Shown here: positions 27,238 to 35,183 of the stretch, in pieces | Numbering within the stretch: the first letter of the stretch is position 1 | Layout of the letters: each line of letters begins with the position of its first letter | From: Bin52 sp965243345 | Lineage (GTDB): Bacteria; Pseudomonadota; Alphaproteobacteria; Thalassobaculales; Thalassobaculaceae | Direction: 5' to 3' | DNA length: 64,000 nt | NCBI GenBank assembly: GCA_965243345.1 | Contig: CBDEUR010000003.1 | Span: 2,728,001 to 2,792,000 of the forward strand | Notes under the pieces: generated by a model | Told to the model about the DNA's origin: nothing | Database searches by the model: none | Seen by the model: only the letters and a program-made list of their open reading frames with translations | Translations under genes and position numbers: made by a program

Positions 27238-27461
27238 CCCATGCCCCGTCTCTTCCGGTGCCGGCTTGCCAATTTGGTCAGTTCGGAGAGCTGCCTTCGG
27301 TTGAAGCCCGCGCTTCGCGCAATCGTCGCTTTCGGATGAAACCAGAACTTTGCTTTGCCGTCACTGCTCTCTGCGCGGATATGCATCGGCATACGGGGGC
27401 TGCCTTCATTCGGGTAGTGGAGCATATATGCTGAACAGCCAATTTGGGCCGCGGTCACCAT
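27234..27461 (-). CDS. DUF4160 domain protein
   Basis: The 75-residue protein contains YMLHYPNEGSPRMPMHIRAE, then SSDGKAKFWFHPKATIARSA and GFNRRQLSELTKLASRHRKR, which match DUF4160 (consensus: FFYSNEGxEPPHIHV, then AKFWL, GFSxxELxxI). The family histidine pair (PPHIHV) appears here as RMPMHIRAE, so one histidine is replaced by methionine. First gene of a two-gene unit with DUF2442. Confidence 0.72.
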   Translation of the reverse strand: MVTAAQIGCSAYMLHYPNEGSPRMPMHIRAESSDGKAKFWFHPKATIARSAGFNRRQLSELTKLASRHRKRRGMG

Positions 27462-27548
27462 TGCAGCTTGCGGGGTACGAGGAGCATCCGCGACAAGAAA
27501 TAGCTCCTCTGCGCCGTTGTTCTTTGCGTCGATGACCGAACCAGCGAA

Positions 27549-27812
27549 CTACCGAGCGGCGCAACCGTCGTGCCATGCTCCCATGCGCAGGAGCGTGTCG
27601 CTGGACACGCCGAAGGCTTGCTCAACTCTGAGCGCCATTTCCGGCGACAGGCTCGACTTGCCGTCGATGAGATCAGCCGGTGTTACATCGCCCACACCCA
27701 GGATGTCGGCGGCGCGGGCGATCGACAGGCCCAGCTCCTCCAGGATTTCGGTACGGATGAAGCTGCCGGGATGCGGCGGCGCCATGCCAATCTTCACTCG
27801 ATAGTGGGTCAT
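27549..27812 (-). CDS. HigA-family addiction-module antitoxin, shortened
   Basis: The 87-residue XRE-type protein contains MAPPHPGSFIRTEILEELGL, then SIARAADILGVGDVTPADLI, DGKSSLSPEMALRVEQAFGV and SSDTLLRMGAWHDGC. The domain is that of HigA/VapI antitoxins. Typical proteins read GVSRATLSxLLNG at the recognition helix; here it is GVGDVTPADLIDG, so DNA contacts may differ. The usual end LLRMQAAYDLAQAR is replaced by LLRMGAWHDGCAAR and a stop. No HigB toxin frame is found in the 250 bp upstream (27813-28062), so it is an orphan. Confidence 0.7.
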   Translation of the reverse strand: MTHYRVKIGMAPPHPGSFIRTEILEELGLSIARAADILGVGDVTPADLIDGKSSLSPEMALRVEQAFGVSSDTLLRMGAWHDGCAAR

Positions 27813-28062
27813 CGATTGAGGTCCCTCAATTTCGGATTGAGATCGGTGTCGTAAACGCGAGCAGCCTCTGAAGAGGCATTTCGAGCTGGCTGCCAGACCC
27901 GCCGCCGGCGCAAAGTACACTGCAGTGACTACGGTCCGTCGAACGAGCAAGCACATCGGCGTCGGCGCACCAGAGCCACGGCTTGCAGAATGTCCCCGCG
28001 TCGCTTCCTCGACCCAGACCGGAGTTCTTTCGTCGCACGCCGTCACGTTCGGCTGAGGGGCC

Positions 28063-28200
28063 TCACTCACCCTCGTCATCGTTCGTGAAGCGGCGTTTGC
28101 CTTCCTCCATCCAGCCGTCGAGATCGCCGGTGTCATAGATCACCCGCCGGCCCCTCTTGGTGTAACAGGGCTCCTCGCCGGTGACGCGCTTGCGGTTCAG
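28063..28200 (-). pseudogene. Excisionase/AlpA-like helix-turn-helix protein, C-terminal remnant
   Basis: The last ~46 codons read LNRKRVTGEEPCYTKRGRRV, then IYDTGDLDGWMEEGKRRF, the second half of a MerR/AlpA-type excisionase (the usual pattern is GPxFxKIGRRVxYRxxDLxxWL). The N-terminal part is replaced at about 28200 by a LysR fragment on the other strand, so the gene is cut. Confidence 0.55.
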
Positions 28201-28848
28201 CGCGCGTCTGTTCGAGTGCGTCCCCCCCGACGTGCGTCCGACCCGCGTGGGCACTCTGGCCGTTGAGCACGCGCGTCGCATCCTGCGCGACATCGAGGTG
28301 GGCGAGGCTGCAGTGACGGCGGCGCTAGCCGGGCGCACCGGCCGTTTCCGCGTCACTGCGCCGCCTCTCTGGATGCAGACGGTCGTCGCACCCGCCGTCC
28401 AGGCGTTCTACGCCGCCTTCCCCGAGATCGAGCCCAAGCTCCGCACCGCCGCCTGGCGCGACGGCGCGCGGCTGCTCGCCGACGGCTCGTGCGACCTGCA
28501 CTGCGGCGCCGTTGACAGCGGCGAGGCCCTGCCGACGCACCTCCGGCTCTAGCGCTTCCTCGACGTGACCGGGGGCATCGTCGCCGCAAACCGCCATCCG
28601 CTCCACGCCGCAGCGCCCCAGCCCCGCGACTTCGCCGGCTGGCCCTGGATCGACTTCGAAGGGCCAGCCGGGGCCGGGGCCAGCGGCGACAGCCCGTCCC
28701 TGGCCGCGGTCCTCGACAAGCTGCGCAGGCTGACCTGCCGGCCGATGCGCGCCGTTGTCCGCGCGGGCTCGGCCGGCCTCACCCTGCAGGCCGCCGGCCC
28801 GTGGCTCGCCTGGCTGCGGCTCGACCTGCTCGACAGGCTGCCCTCGCG
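28201..28848 (+). pseudogene. LysR-family regulator, broken
   Basis: The frame opens inside the DNA-binding domain (ARLFECVPPDVRPTRVGTLA, then VEHARRILRDIEVGEAAVTA) and continues into the effector domain (LAGRTGRFRVTAPPLWMQTV, VQAFYAAFPEIEPKL). A TAG at 28550-28552 interrupts it, after which RFLDVTGGIVAANRHPLHAA continues in the same frame. It ends at about 28848 where an IS21 fragment begins. Start lost, nonsense codon and lost end mean it is not functional. Confidence 0.75.
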
Positions 28849-29346
28849 GCCGATGCGCAGCGGCAGCGTCTTGCCGGAGAAGTCCGCCAGGCCGTACAGA
28901 CCCGGCTCATAGTCGAAGTGCATCTGCGCTTGCCCGGCGCGATCCTTCAGCCGCACCTTGAGCCGGGCGCAGAACTGGCTGTAGCTGTAGGCCATGCCGG
29001 CCTGCGCCAGGACCTCGTCGCGATACTCCTTCCAGAGCTGGCGCCGGGTCAGACGGGCACGGCGGCGCTTGCGGGGCGCCTTGAGGTCTTCGATCACCGA
29101 GTCCCAATCGGGCTGCGCATGCCCGCTGTCGCGCGCAGGCGTCGGGTAGAGCCGTGCCCGCAGAGCCTCATCATCCAGATCGTCCGGCAGCGGCCACGAC
29201 AGGCCCGCCGCCGACGCTCGTTCCAGAACGTGCGACACCGTCCCCGCGCTCACGCCGATTGCCGCCGCGATCTGCGCACGCGGCAGACCAAGATCGTGAC
29301 GACGCCGAAGGATATCCTTGATGTTGTTCATGCCGGTCCTCTTCAT
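28849..29346 (-). pseudogene. istA: IS21-family transposase IstA, N-terminal fragment
   Basis: From ATG 29346 (or 29331) comes MNNIKDILRRRHDLGLPRAQ, then the helix-turn-helix AAAIGVSAGTVSHVLERAS, then LTRRQLWKEYRDEVLAQAGM and YSYSQFCARLKVRLKDRAGQ, ending at LYGLADFSGKTLPLRIGRE. This is the IS21 IstA N-terminus up to the start of the DDE catalytic core. The catalytic part and istB are missing; downstream is the LysR fragment. Confidence 0.8.
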
Positions 29347-29440
29347 CGAGCCCTTGCCTCCTCGAACCGATCCATCGATCCATGAGGCAGATCCGTGAGA
29401 AAATCGGCATCCGCGCCGGGCTGAGTGCCCTTACCGCCAG

Positions 29441-29553
29441 ACCGTCAAATGTGGTCAGAACAGCGGTCAAGTGTTGCCAGAACGGCGGTCAAATGTCGCC
29501 GGAATCGTGGTCAAGTGTCGCCGGAATCGCGGTCAAGTCCCGCCAGAATTTGC
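29441..29553. repeat. IS21 end: five tandem ~22-bp repeats
   Basis: Five degenerate copies of a unit close to GGTCAAGTGTCGCCGGAATC lie at about 29441, 29464, 29486, 29509 and 29531. Such multiple terminal repeats bound by the transposase are typical of IS21-family ends, here upstream of the istA fragment. Confidence 0.7.
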
Positions 29554-29932
29554 ACGCTGACCCCATGCCCCACTCCCCGACGCGACACCGGACTGTAAGG
29601 CGTCGCCAGGGATTGCGCGTCCCCAATCTCGGGAAGGATCGGTGCGACGTTTCCGCGAATTGCGCGAAGACGGATGTTTTCAATGCCGCCCTGCGGGCTC
29701 TGCCGATTTCGGCATCCACGGACCTGGTGAGTACGCGTTTCCGACGGCGACCTTGAGATTATCAGTTATCTCGTCCAGCTATCTGGCCGATTTCCTGTTT
29801 TTTCGTCAATTTCAGCGAGTTATCGTACTTCCCATGCTTCAGAGACGGCCCCTGGCGTGCTTACACGAGGTCAGCACGGCCCTCATGTGGCTTTCCGACG
29901 GTCTATTTCCGAGAAGTTCTTCAGGAATGAAG
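29554..29932. other. Intergenic stretch, no gene recognised
   Basis: Base composition drops towards AT in 29750-29850. No frame gives a convincing protein. The stretch ends at a strong terminator whose own gene is not apparent, so it may once have held a small gene or RNA. Confidence 0.4.
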
Positions 29933-29967
29933 AACGCCGCTATGTCATTGACTTAGCGGCGTTTTTT
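29933..29967 (+). terminator. Rho-independent terminator without an obvious gene
   Basis: The perfect stem AACGCCGCTA / TAGCGGCGTT has an 11-base loop and is followed by a six-base T-run. Confidence 0.8.
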
Positions 29968-29991
29968 GTGGTTGCGGGGGCCCGCAACCAC
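29968..29991. repeat. Perfect 24-bp palindrome
   Basis: GTGGTTGCGGG and CCCGCAACCAC are perfect 11-base arms around GG, directly after the terminator T-run. It may be a second hairpin of a double terminator. Confidence 0.6.
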
Positions 29992-30528
29992 CGAGACCGA
30001 CATCTGATCGAGGTCTCAGTATGAACCGTCTCAACCCATTGATCTGAAATAAGAAAACGCACTGCCGCACGTCTGCAGATGTCAACGGCAGGTGACTTCT
30101 GCGCAAGCACGGGACGGGTTGAATTCCGTATCAGGCGCGGCGAGGAGAGTGTCGAACGACGGGGGCACCTCACCCCAAACCGAGACGGCACGCGATCTCG
30201 ACCAATCCCGGTCAGAATTGTCGCCGCTGCTTGATGGCGAATTCGGAGAGTATTCGCCGGAGTGTCTCCTCCTACTTGCGAGCCGGCGCAATCTGAAGGC
30301 AGTTGCCTGTCTGCCGATCTTGTTCTTATGCGGTCATCAAAGAGGCCCTGTCGTCGGGAGGATGCCCTGCGTGAGTCTCCCGGCGATGGCCACGCGGAGC
30401 GAGCCTATTCAGGAGGGGGCTTCGCGATGAGGCGTTCGTGGACCTCTGGACAAACGGCGACAGATCATTGCCCTTGAGGAAATCCTCTACCGGAGTAGGT
30501 GAATCGATCCGCCGATCCGGCCCTTGAA
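29992..30528. other. Intergenic stretch before the ATPase pair
   Basis: No protein-like frame with a ribosome site was found. The region separates the decayed modules at 26-30 kb from the defence-like genes and may contain an island boundary. Confidence 0.4.
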
Positions 30529-30576
30529 GTCAACGCACTTGTTGTCAACGAAATGGTTGACAACGAGTGCGTTGAC
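30529..30576. promoter_or_regulatory. 48-bp inverted repeat upstream of the ATPase pair
   Basis: Two 21-base arms around GAAATG match at 20 positions. The outer words are GTCAACGCACT and AGTGCGTTGAC, the inner ones GTTGTCAAC and GTTGACAAC. The hexamer GTCAAC or its complement occurs four times. It overlaps the probable promoter, so it is a likely operator, or a long hairpin in a leader RNA. Confidence 0.7.
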
Positions 30577-30586
30577 TTTGTACGAT
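30557..30586 (+). promoter_or_regulatory. Probable promoter of the ATPase pair
   Basis: TTGACA (30557-30562), 18 bases and TACGAT (30581-30586). The -35 box is inside the right arm of the 48-bp palindrome; the start codon is 34 bases downstream. Confidence 0.55.
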
Positions 30587-30619
30587 CCAACGGACTCGCT
30601 GAATGGAGAGAGGCTCTGC

Positions 30620-31843
30620 ATGAAATCCTCCACCGGTCGCTGGGTGAGCGGCGACGATTTCTTCGATAGAGAACGCGAATTGCAGATGCTGGAGTCGAGG
30701 GTCCGCGACGGCAACCACGTGCTTCTGACCGGCCAGCGACGCATGGGCAAGACGAGTCTGGCTCAAGAACTCGGCCGTCGGTTGGAGATGGCAGGGTGGA
30801 GCTTTCTCTTCGCCGACGTGGAGGGCGCGACCTGTCCGGAAGACGTGATCGCTGACATCGCCGAAGCAGTGCATCCAATTCGTTCGATCGCATCCCGTTT
30901 CGCCGCCACGATGAGCCGTTGGATCGACGAGAATGTGGAGGAAATCAGTGCTTCGGAATTTCGCGTGAAGATTCGTGCCGGATTGAGTGGAGGCTGGCAA
31001 CGCTGGGGAAAGGAGCTAATCGGGAGTTGCGCTGAGCATGATCGACCGGTCCTCCTCGTGGTGGACGAACTGCCCATATTTCTCATGAGAATGCTCCGTG
31101 ATGAGGAGGGAGTCCGGCGAGTTGACGAATTCCTCAGCTGGTTTCGCGGCGTGTCTCAGGGATTCCGAGATAGATCGCCGGTGCTCATGGTGTCCGGCAG
31201 CATCGGGCTCGTCCCGCTTGTGCAAAGGCTTGGTATACCCGACCGCATCAACCACCTCTTTCCATATCGCTTGGGACCCTGGAACCGTCATGACAGCGTC
31301 AAGTGCTTCAAACGACTGGCGGAGAGCCACAGGTTACCGATCGACGAGGGGGTGGCCGACGCCGTGTACGAGGCGCTCGGCGTCGGTATTCCTCACCATG
31401 TGCAGTCCTACTTCGCCCATTTGCAAGATTTCGTCGCCATGCGAAATCTCGACAGGGTTACGATAGAGCACGTAGGCGAGGTCTATCGAACCGAACTTCT
31501 CGGACCTGCCGGGCAGAGCGACCTCGCACACTATGAGACGCGTCTTGGGAACGCCCTGGACGGAGACAGCTACCGGATTGCCTTGGAGATTCTCGCTGAG
31601 GCAGCCACCGAGGACGTATTCACGGGCCGCGCACGACGTCATCTCGAACGCTGGTACTCACCGGTGATGGAGGAGGCGCCCCGCCGTATCGGCGAAGCGC
31701 TGGATGTCCTGATACACGATGGCTATCTCGAAGTTGCCGACGACGGCCACCGATTCCCGTTCCAATTGCTGAAGGATTGGTGGCTGGCCCGCTTCCGCGA
31801 CCACCATGTTCCCCTCAAAGACCGTGTCCCGGAAATGAATTGA
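30620..31843 (+). CDS. AAA/STAND-type ATPase (gene A of a two-gene unit)
   Basis: The protein has 407 residues. A nucleotide-binding domain of the archaeal-ATPase/AAA_14 kind begins with FFDRERELQMLESRV. Walker A is GQRRMGKTS near residue 38, Walker B VLLVVDELPIF near 147 and the sensor VLMVSGSIGL near 190. The C-terminal part (330-407) looks like a winged helix (IALEILAEAATEDVFTGRAR, ALDVLIHDGYLEVADDGHRF). FPFQLLKDWW near the end resembles the lid of such ATPases. ATG 30620 is used; the in-frame ATG at 30524 lies upstream of the palindrome and promoter. Gene B follows after 11 bases. The function is unknown; signalling or defence is inferred from architecture. Confidence 0.75.
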   Translation: MKSSTGRWVSGDDFFDRERELQMLESRVRDGNHVLLTGQRRMGKTSLAQELGRRLEMAGWSFLFADVEGATCPEDVIADIAEAVHPIRSIASRFAATMSRWIDENVEEISASEFRVKIRAGLSGGWQRWGKELIGSCAEHDRPVLLVVDELPIFLMRMLRDEEGVRRVDEFLSWFRGVSQGFRDRSPVLMVSGSIGLVPLVQRLGIPDRINHLFPYRLGPWNRHDSVKCFKRLAESHRLPIDEGVADAVYEALGVGIPHHVQSYFAHLQDFVAMRNLDRVTIEHVGEVYRTELLGPAGQSDLAHYETRLGNALDGDSYRIALEILAEAATEDVFTGRARRHLERWYSPVMEEAPRRIGEALDVLIHDGYLEVADDGHRFPFQLLKDWWLARFRDHHVPLKDRVPEMN

Positions 31844-31854
31844 AGGAGCCACCG

Positions 31855-34800
31855 ATGAAGGAATCGTTTCGGCGGCCGAGAAGGATCCGAAAGTTTAATC
31901 CAGGGATACTCCAATCCGATGAAGAGGTGAAAAACCAATTCGTAGTCAGGAATCGCGAGCTTGGGGTCGTGCTGGATGTCCTCCAGGGAAACATCGATTC
32001 TCCGTCATGCCAGCACATCCTGCTTGTCGCCCCGCGTGGTCGAGGAAAGACAATGTTGTTAGCCCGAGTAGCGGCCGAACTCCGCACCGACCAGGCACTC
32101 TCCGAACGGCTGTTGCCCGTCCGCTTCATGGAGGAGAGTCAAGAAATATTCAGTCTGGCCGACTTCTGGCTGGAAGCGCTGTTCTATCTGGCCCGGGAGC
32201 ATGCAGCACAAGACCCCCAATTCTCTCGGGAGCTGCAAGCCATGCATGCTGCTCTGGCGGCCGAGTGGCACGGCAGGGAACTGGAAGAGCGCGCTCGCGC
32301 AGCTGTCCTGGAAACAATCGACCGACTCGGAAAGCAACTCGTTCTCATGGTCGAGAACCTGCAAGCGCTGTGCGAGCATGTCGACGACGATTTCGGCTGG
32401 AAGCTGCGCAGGGTATTGCAGTCGGAACCCGAAATCACGCTGCTCGCGACCGCCACCAGCCGCTTCAAGGGGTTAGACGATGCAAGGGAGCCGTTCTTTG
32501 AGTTGTTCAGGATCCTACGTCTGGAACCGTTGGATACCGGCGAATGCCAACGTCTGTGGCGAATGGTGAGTGGCGATACGGTAAGTGAACGCGAAATCCG
32601 ACCATTGCAGATCCTGACCGGAGGCGACCCTCGTCTGCTAGTCATCATCGGCGACTTCGCACAGCACAGATCACTGCGCCAGCTGATGGAGGAGATGGTC
32701 GCGCTAATCGACGAGCACACCGAGTATTTCCGCGGACATCTAGAGGTCTTCGCTAAGACCGAGCGACGGGTCTATCTCGCCGTGATCGACCTCTGGCAAC
32801 CATCGAGCACCGGAGAGATCGCAGCGCGGGCGCGCATGGACGTTCGAGCCGTATCGGCCCTGCTTGGGAGGCTGGTAGAACGCGGCGCGGTGCTCGCGGA
32901 AAGGAGCGGCAGAAAACGAAAGTATGCAGCCGCGGAACGTCTCTACAGTATCTACTACAAGTTGCGGCGCGAACGCGACGAGGCGGCGATCGTCCGCAAC
33001 CTGATCCACTTTATGGCGGTGTATTATGCGGAATCGGAGCTGGATGATTGGTTTCGCACAATAACCGTGGAGGCGGCCCAGTGGCCGGCCATCCGCGATG
33101 GACTGATGCTGGCAGTCAGCGAATCGCAGAAGATTAGCCGCATCTTCTCCGACGAGACGTGGCCAGAGCTCGAGCAAATCTCGAAACGATCCTCGACTAT
33201 CCTCCATGCGCACGCCAGGGGGACTTTCGACGAAATTACCGCTGCGTTAGGAGAGAACGCGTTCGAGAGAGTCATCGAGATCGCAGACCGATTTCTTTCT
33301 TCCGAGAGATCTGGCTTACCACAAGTGCCGGATTGGCTTGTCGCATCAATAGTATCGGCAAAAGCGTTTGCATATGAAGGGTTGAATGAACCCGCGGCTG
33401 AATTGGCGATCTACGACGAAGTGATTGAGCGCTTTGGTACTGGTGAAGCGCCCGAGTTGCAGAGACACATCGCCATAGTAATGCTCCGCAAGGGAATCAC
33501 ACTGGAACAGCTGGGCGAGGATAGGGCAGCGATTGCCACGTTCGATGAGATGGCCGAGCGTCTCGGAAACAGCAGCACAACCGAACTCCAAGAATGGATT
33601 GTGAGGGCGCAAGTCAACAAAGGGGGAGCGCTGGAGCGACTAGGCGATAGTGAAGCTGCGATTACCATCTATGACCAAGTAATCGAACGTTTTGGAAACA
33701 ACAAAACACTTCAGATCGAGATGGAGGTCGCAAGGGCGTTGGTTAGAAAGGGAATTGCACAAGGAGGACTCAGTGAGAACAAAGCGGGGGTTGCAACTTT
33801 CGATGAAGTGATAAAGCGTTTTGGAAACAGTAGCGCACGGGAACTCGATGAATGGGTCGCGAAGGCGCTAGTCACCAAGGGACTTGTACTAGAGCGGCTC
33901 GGCGAGAGTGCGGCGGCGATTGCCACCTACGACGAGGCAGTTACACGATTCAGTGACAGCGAGGCGCCTCAGATCAAGGTACACATTGCCAAGGCCTTGG
34001 TCAACATGGGATTCAGGCAAGGGCTGCTCGGGGAAAGCAGAGCGGCAATTGACACCTTTGATCGCGCAGTGGAACGCTTCGGTCACAGCGACAAGCCTGA
34101 ACTTCAAATGCAGGTGGCCATTGCACTGGTCAACAAAGGAATAAGGCTTGGAGAGCTTGGCGAGATAAAGACGGCGATTGCGGCCTTCGACGAAGTAGTC
34201 GAACGCTTCGGGGAAAGTAATGCACCGGAAGTCCAAGAAGGCGTCGCAAGGGCATTAGCCACCAAGGGATTTGCATTGGAGCAACTCGGTGAAAGTCATG
34301 CAGCTATTGCGATCTACGACCAAGCAATTGACCGTTTTGAACACAGCGAAATGCATGAGGTTCAATTACAGGTGGCGATAGCACTAATGAACAAGGGACG
34401 TAAACAACTGCAACTTGGGGAGACGGCAGATGCGTTTGCCATTTTTGATAAAATGATCGATCGCTTTGGAGACAGCGACAATCTGAGTTTGCAAAGAAAA
34501 GTGGTCAGCGTGTTGAAGGATAGAGGTGTAACGAGCCTTCAATTGGGAAATGTGCAGGAAGCAATTTACGACTGGGAGGAGGTAGTCAAGCGTTTCGGGG
34601 ATAAGAACATACCAGAACTTCAAACACAGGTCGTAGAATCCCTAATCTACAAAATTGAGATACAGATCCAGTTGGGACGAGTAGAACAATCGCTACATGA
34701 GTGCGATGATCTAGACAGAAGAATAGAGGTCATCTCACACAAGGATATGTCGATACCAAGTTGGAGGGCAAAGTGGCTGAGAACAAAAATACTGGTCGTT

Positions 34801-35130
34801 CTTCAAAGGTATCCCGACGCCATGATTGAGTTGGACTCCCTATATGGCGCGTTCGATCCTAACGTGGAGACAATGATGCTTGAAATGATCGGGCGTGTAT
34901 TGAATCTAGTCGCGAACGGTGTTTCCGAGAGCGATCTGGTAGAGATATTTTCGCATGATAAAGAGAAGGCCGACGCGCTGCTGCCCCTTATCGTGGCTCT
35001 GCGACAGCGTGCCGGAGAGACGGTTCGTGCACCGGCCGAAGCGTTGGAAGTCGCAGCGGATATACACAAGATGATCGAGGCTAGGGTTAGTTCCATCGAA
35101 GCTGTCTCGCTTAGTACGTCCACTCCATAG
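31855..35130 (+). CDS. STAND-like ATPase with winged helix and ten TPR-like repeats (gene B)
   Basis: The protein has 1091 residues. The NTPase domain (about 30-300) has Walker A VAPRGRGKTMLLARV near 58 and a Walker B strand LVLMVENLQAL near 164, in which the usual DE/DD pair is EN. The sensor is LLATATSRF. A winged helix follows at 310-375 (TGEIAARARMDVRAVSALLG, RLYSIYYKLRRERDE). Residues about 518-947 are ten repeats of 43 residues built on AI(A/T)xYDEVIERFGxSxxPELQ, then xxVAxALVNKGxxLExLGES, followed by a helical tail. This is the STAND plan: sensor repeats on a switch ATPase. A GAAGGAGCCACCG site sets the start. The TPR part is visibly poorer in G+C than its surroundings, suggesting transfer. 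Confidence 0.75.
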   Translation: MKESFRRPRRIRKFNPGILQSDEEVKNQFVVRNRELGVVLDVLQGNIDSPSCQHILLVAPRGRGKTMLLARVAAELRTDQALSERLLPVRFMEESQEIFSLADFWLEALFYLAREHAAQDPQFSRELQAMHAALAAEWHGRELEERARAAVLETIDRLGKQLVLMVENLQALCEHVDDDFGWKLRRVLQSEPEITLLATATSRFKGLDDAREPFFELFRILRLEPLDTGECQRLWRMVSGDTVSEREIRPLQILTGGDPRLLVIIGDFAQHRSLRQLMEEMVALIDEHTEYFRGHLEVFAKTERRVYLAVIDLWQPSSTGEIAARARMDVRAVSALLGRLVERGAVLAERSGRKRKYAAAERLYSIYYKLRRERDEAAIVRNLIHFMAVYYAESELDDWFRTITVEAAQWPAIRDGLMLAVSESQKISRIFSDETWPELEQISKRSSTILHAHARGTFDEITAALGENAFERVIEIADRFLSSERSGLPQVPDWLVASIVSAKAFAYEGLNEPAAELAIYDEVIERFGTGEAPELQRHIAIVMLRKGITLEQLGEDRAAIATFDEMAERLGNSSTTELQEWIVRAQVNKGGALERLGDSEAAITIYDQVIERFGNNKTLQIEMEVARALVRKGIAQGGLSENKAGVATFDEVIKRFGNSSARELDEWVAKALVTKGLVLERLGESAAAIATYDEAVTRFSDSEAPQIKVHIAKALVNMGFRQGLLGESRAAIDTFDRAVERFGHSDKPELQMQVAIALVNKGIRLGELGEIKTAIAAFDEVVERFGESNAPEVQEGVARALATKGFALEQLGESHAAIAIYDQAIDRFEHSEMHEVQLQVAIALMNKGRKQLQLGETADAFAIFDKMIDRFGDSDNLSLQRKVVSVLKDRGVTSLQLGNVQEAIYDWEEVVKRFGDKNIPELQTQVVESLIYKIEIQIQLGRVEQSLHECDDLDRRIEVISHKDMSIPSWRAKWLRTKILVVLQRYPDAMIELDSLYGAFDPNVETMMLEMIGRVLNLVANGVSESDLVEIFSHDKEKADALLPLIVALRQRAGETVRAPAEALEVAADIHKMIEARVSSIEAVSLSTSTP

Positions 35131-35183
35131 GGCTACCGTGGTGCCCATATGGTATATTCGCCGCGCTTACATTGAACCCGTCT

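Noticed and set aside
29441..29553. CRISPR-like short repeat array
   Set aside because: The units are contiguous and degenerate with no spacers; they fit IS21 terminal repeats beside istA.
29489..29719. 76-codon minus-strand frame across the IS21 end
   Set aside because: It runs through the IS21 terminal repeats, lacks a ribosome site and resembles nothing known.
33406..34695. Repetitive coding region as a possible phage tail-fibre or CRISPR-like structure
   Set aside because: The repeats are in frame, 43 residues each, and read as TPR-like helices in gene B.
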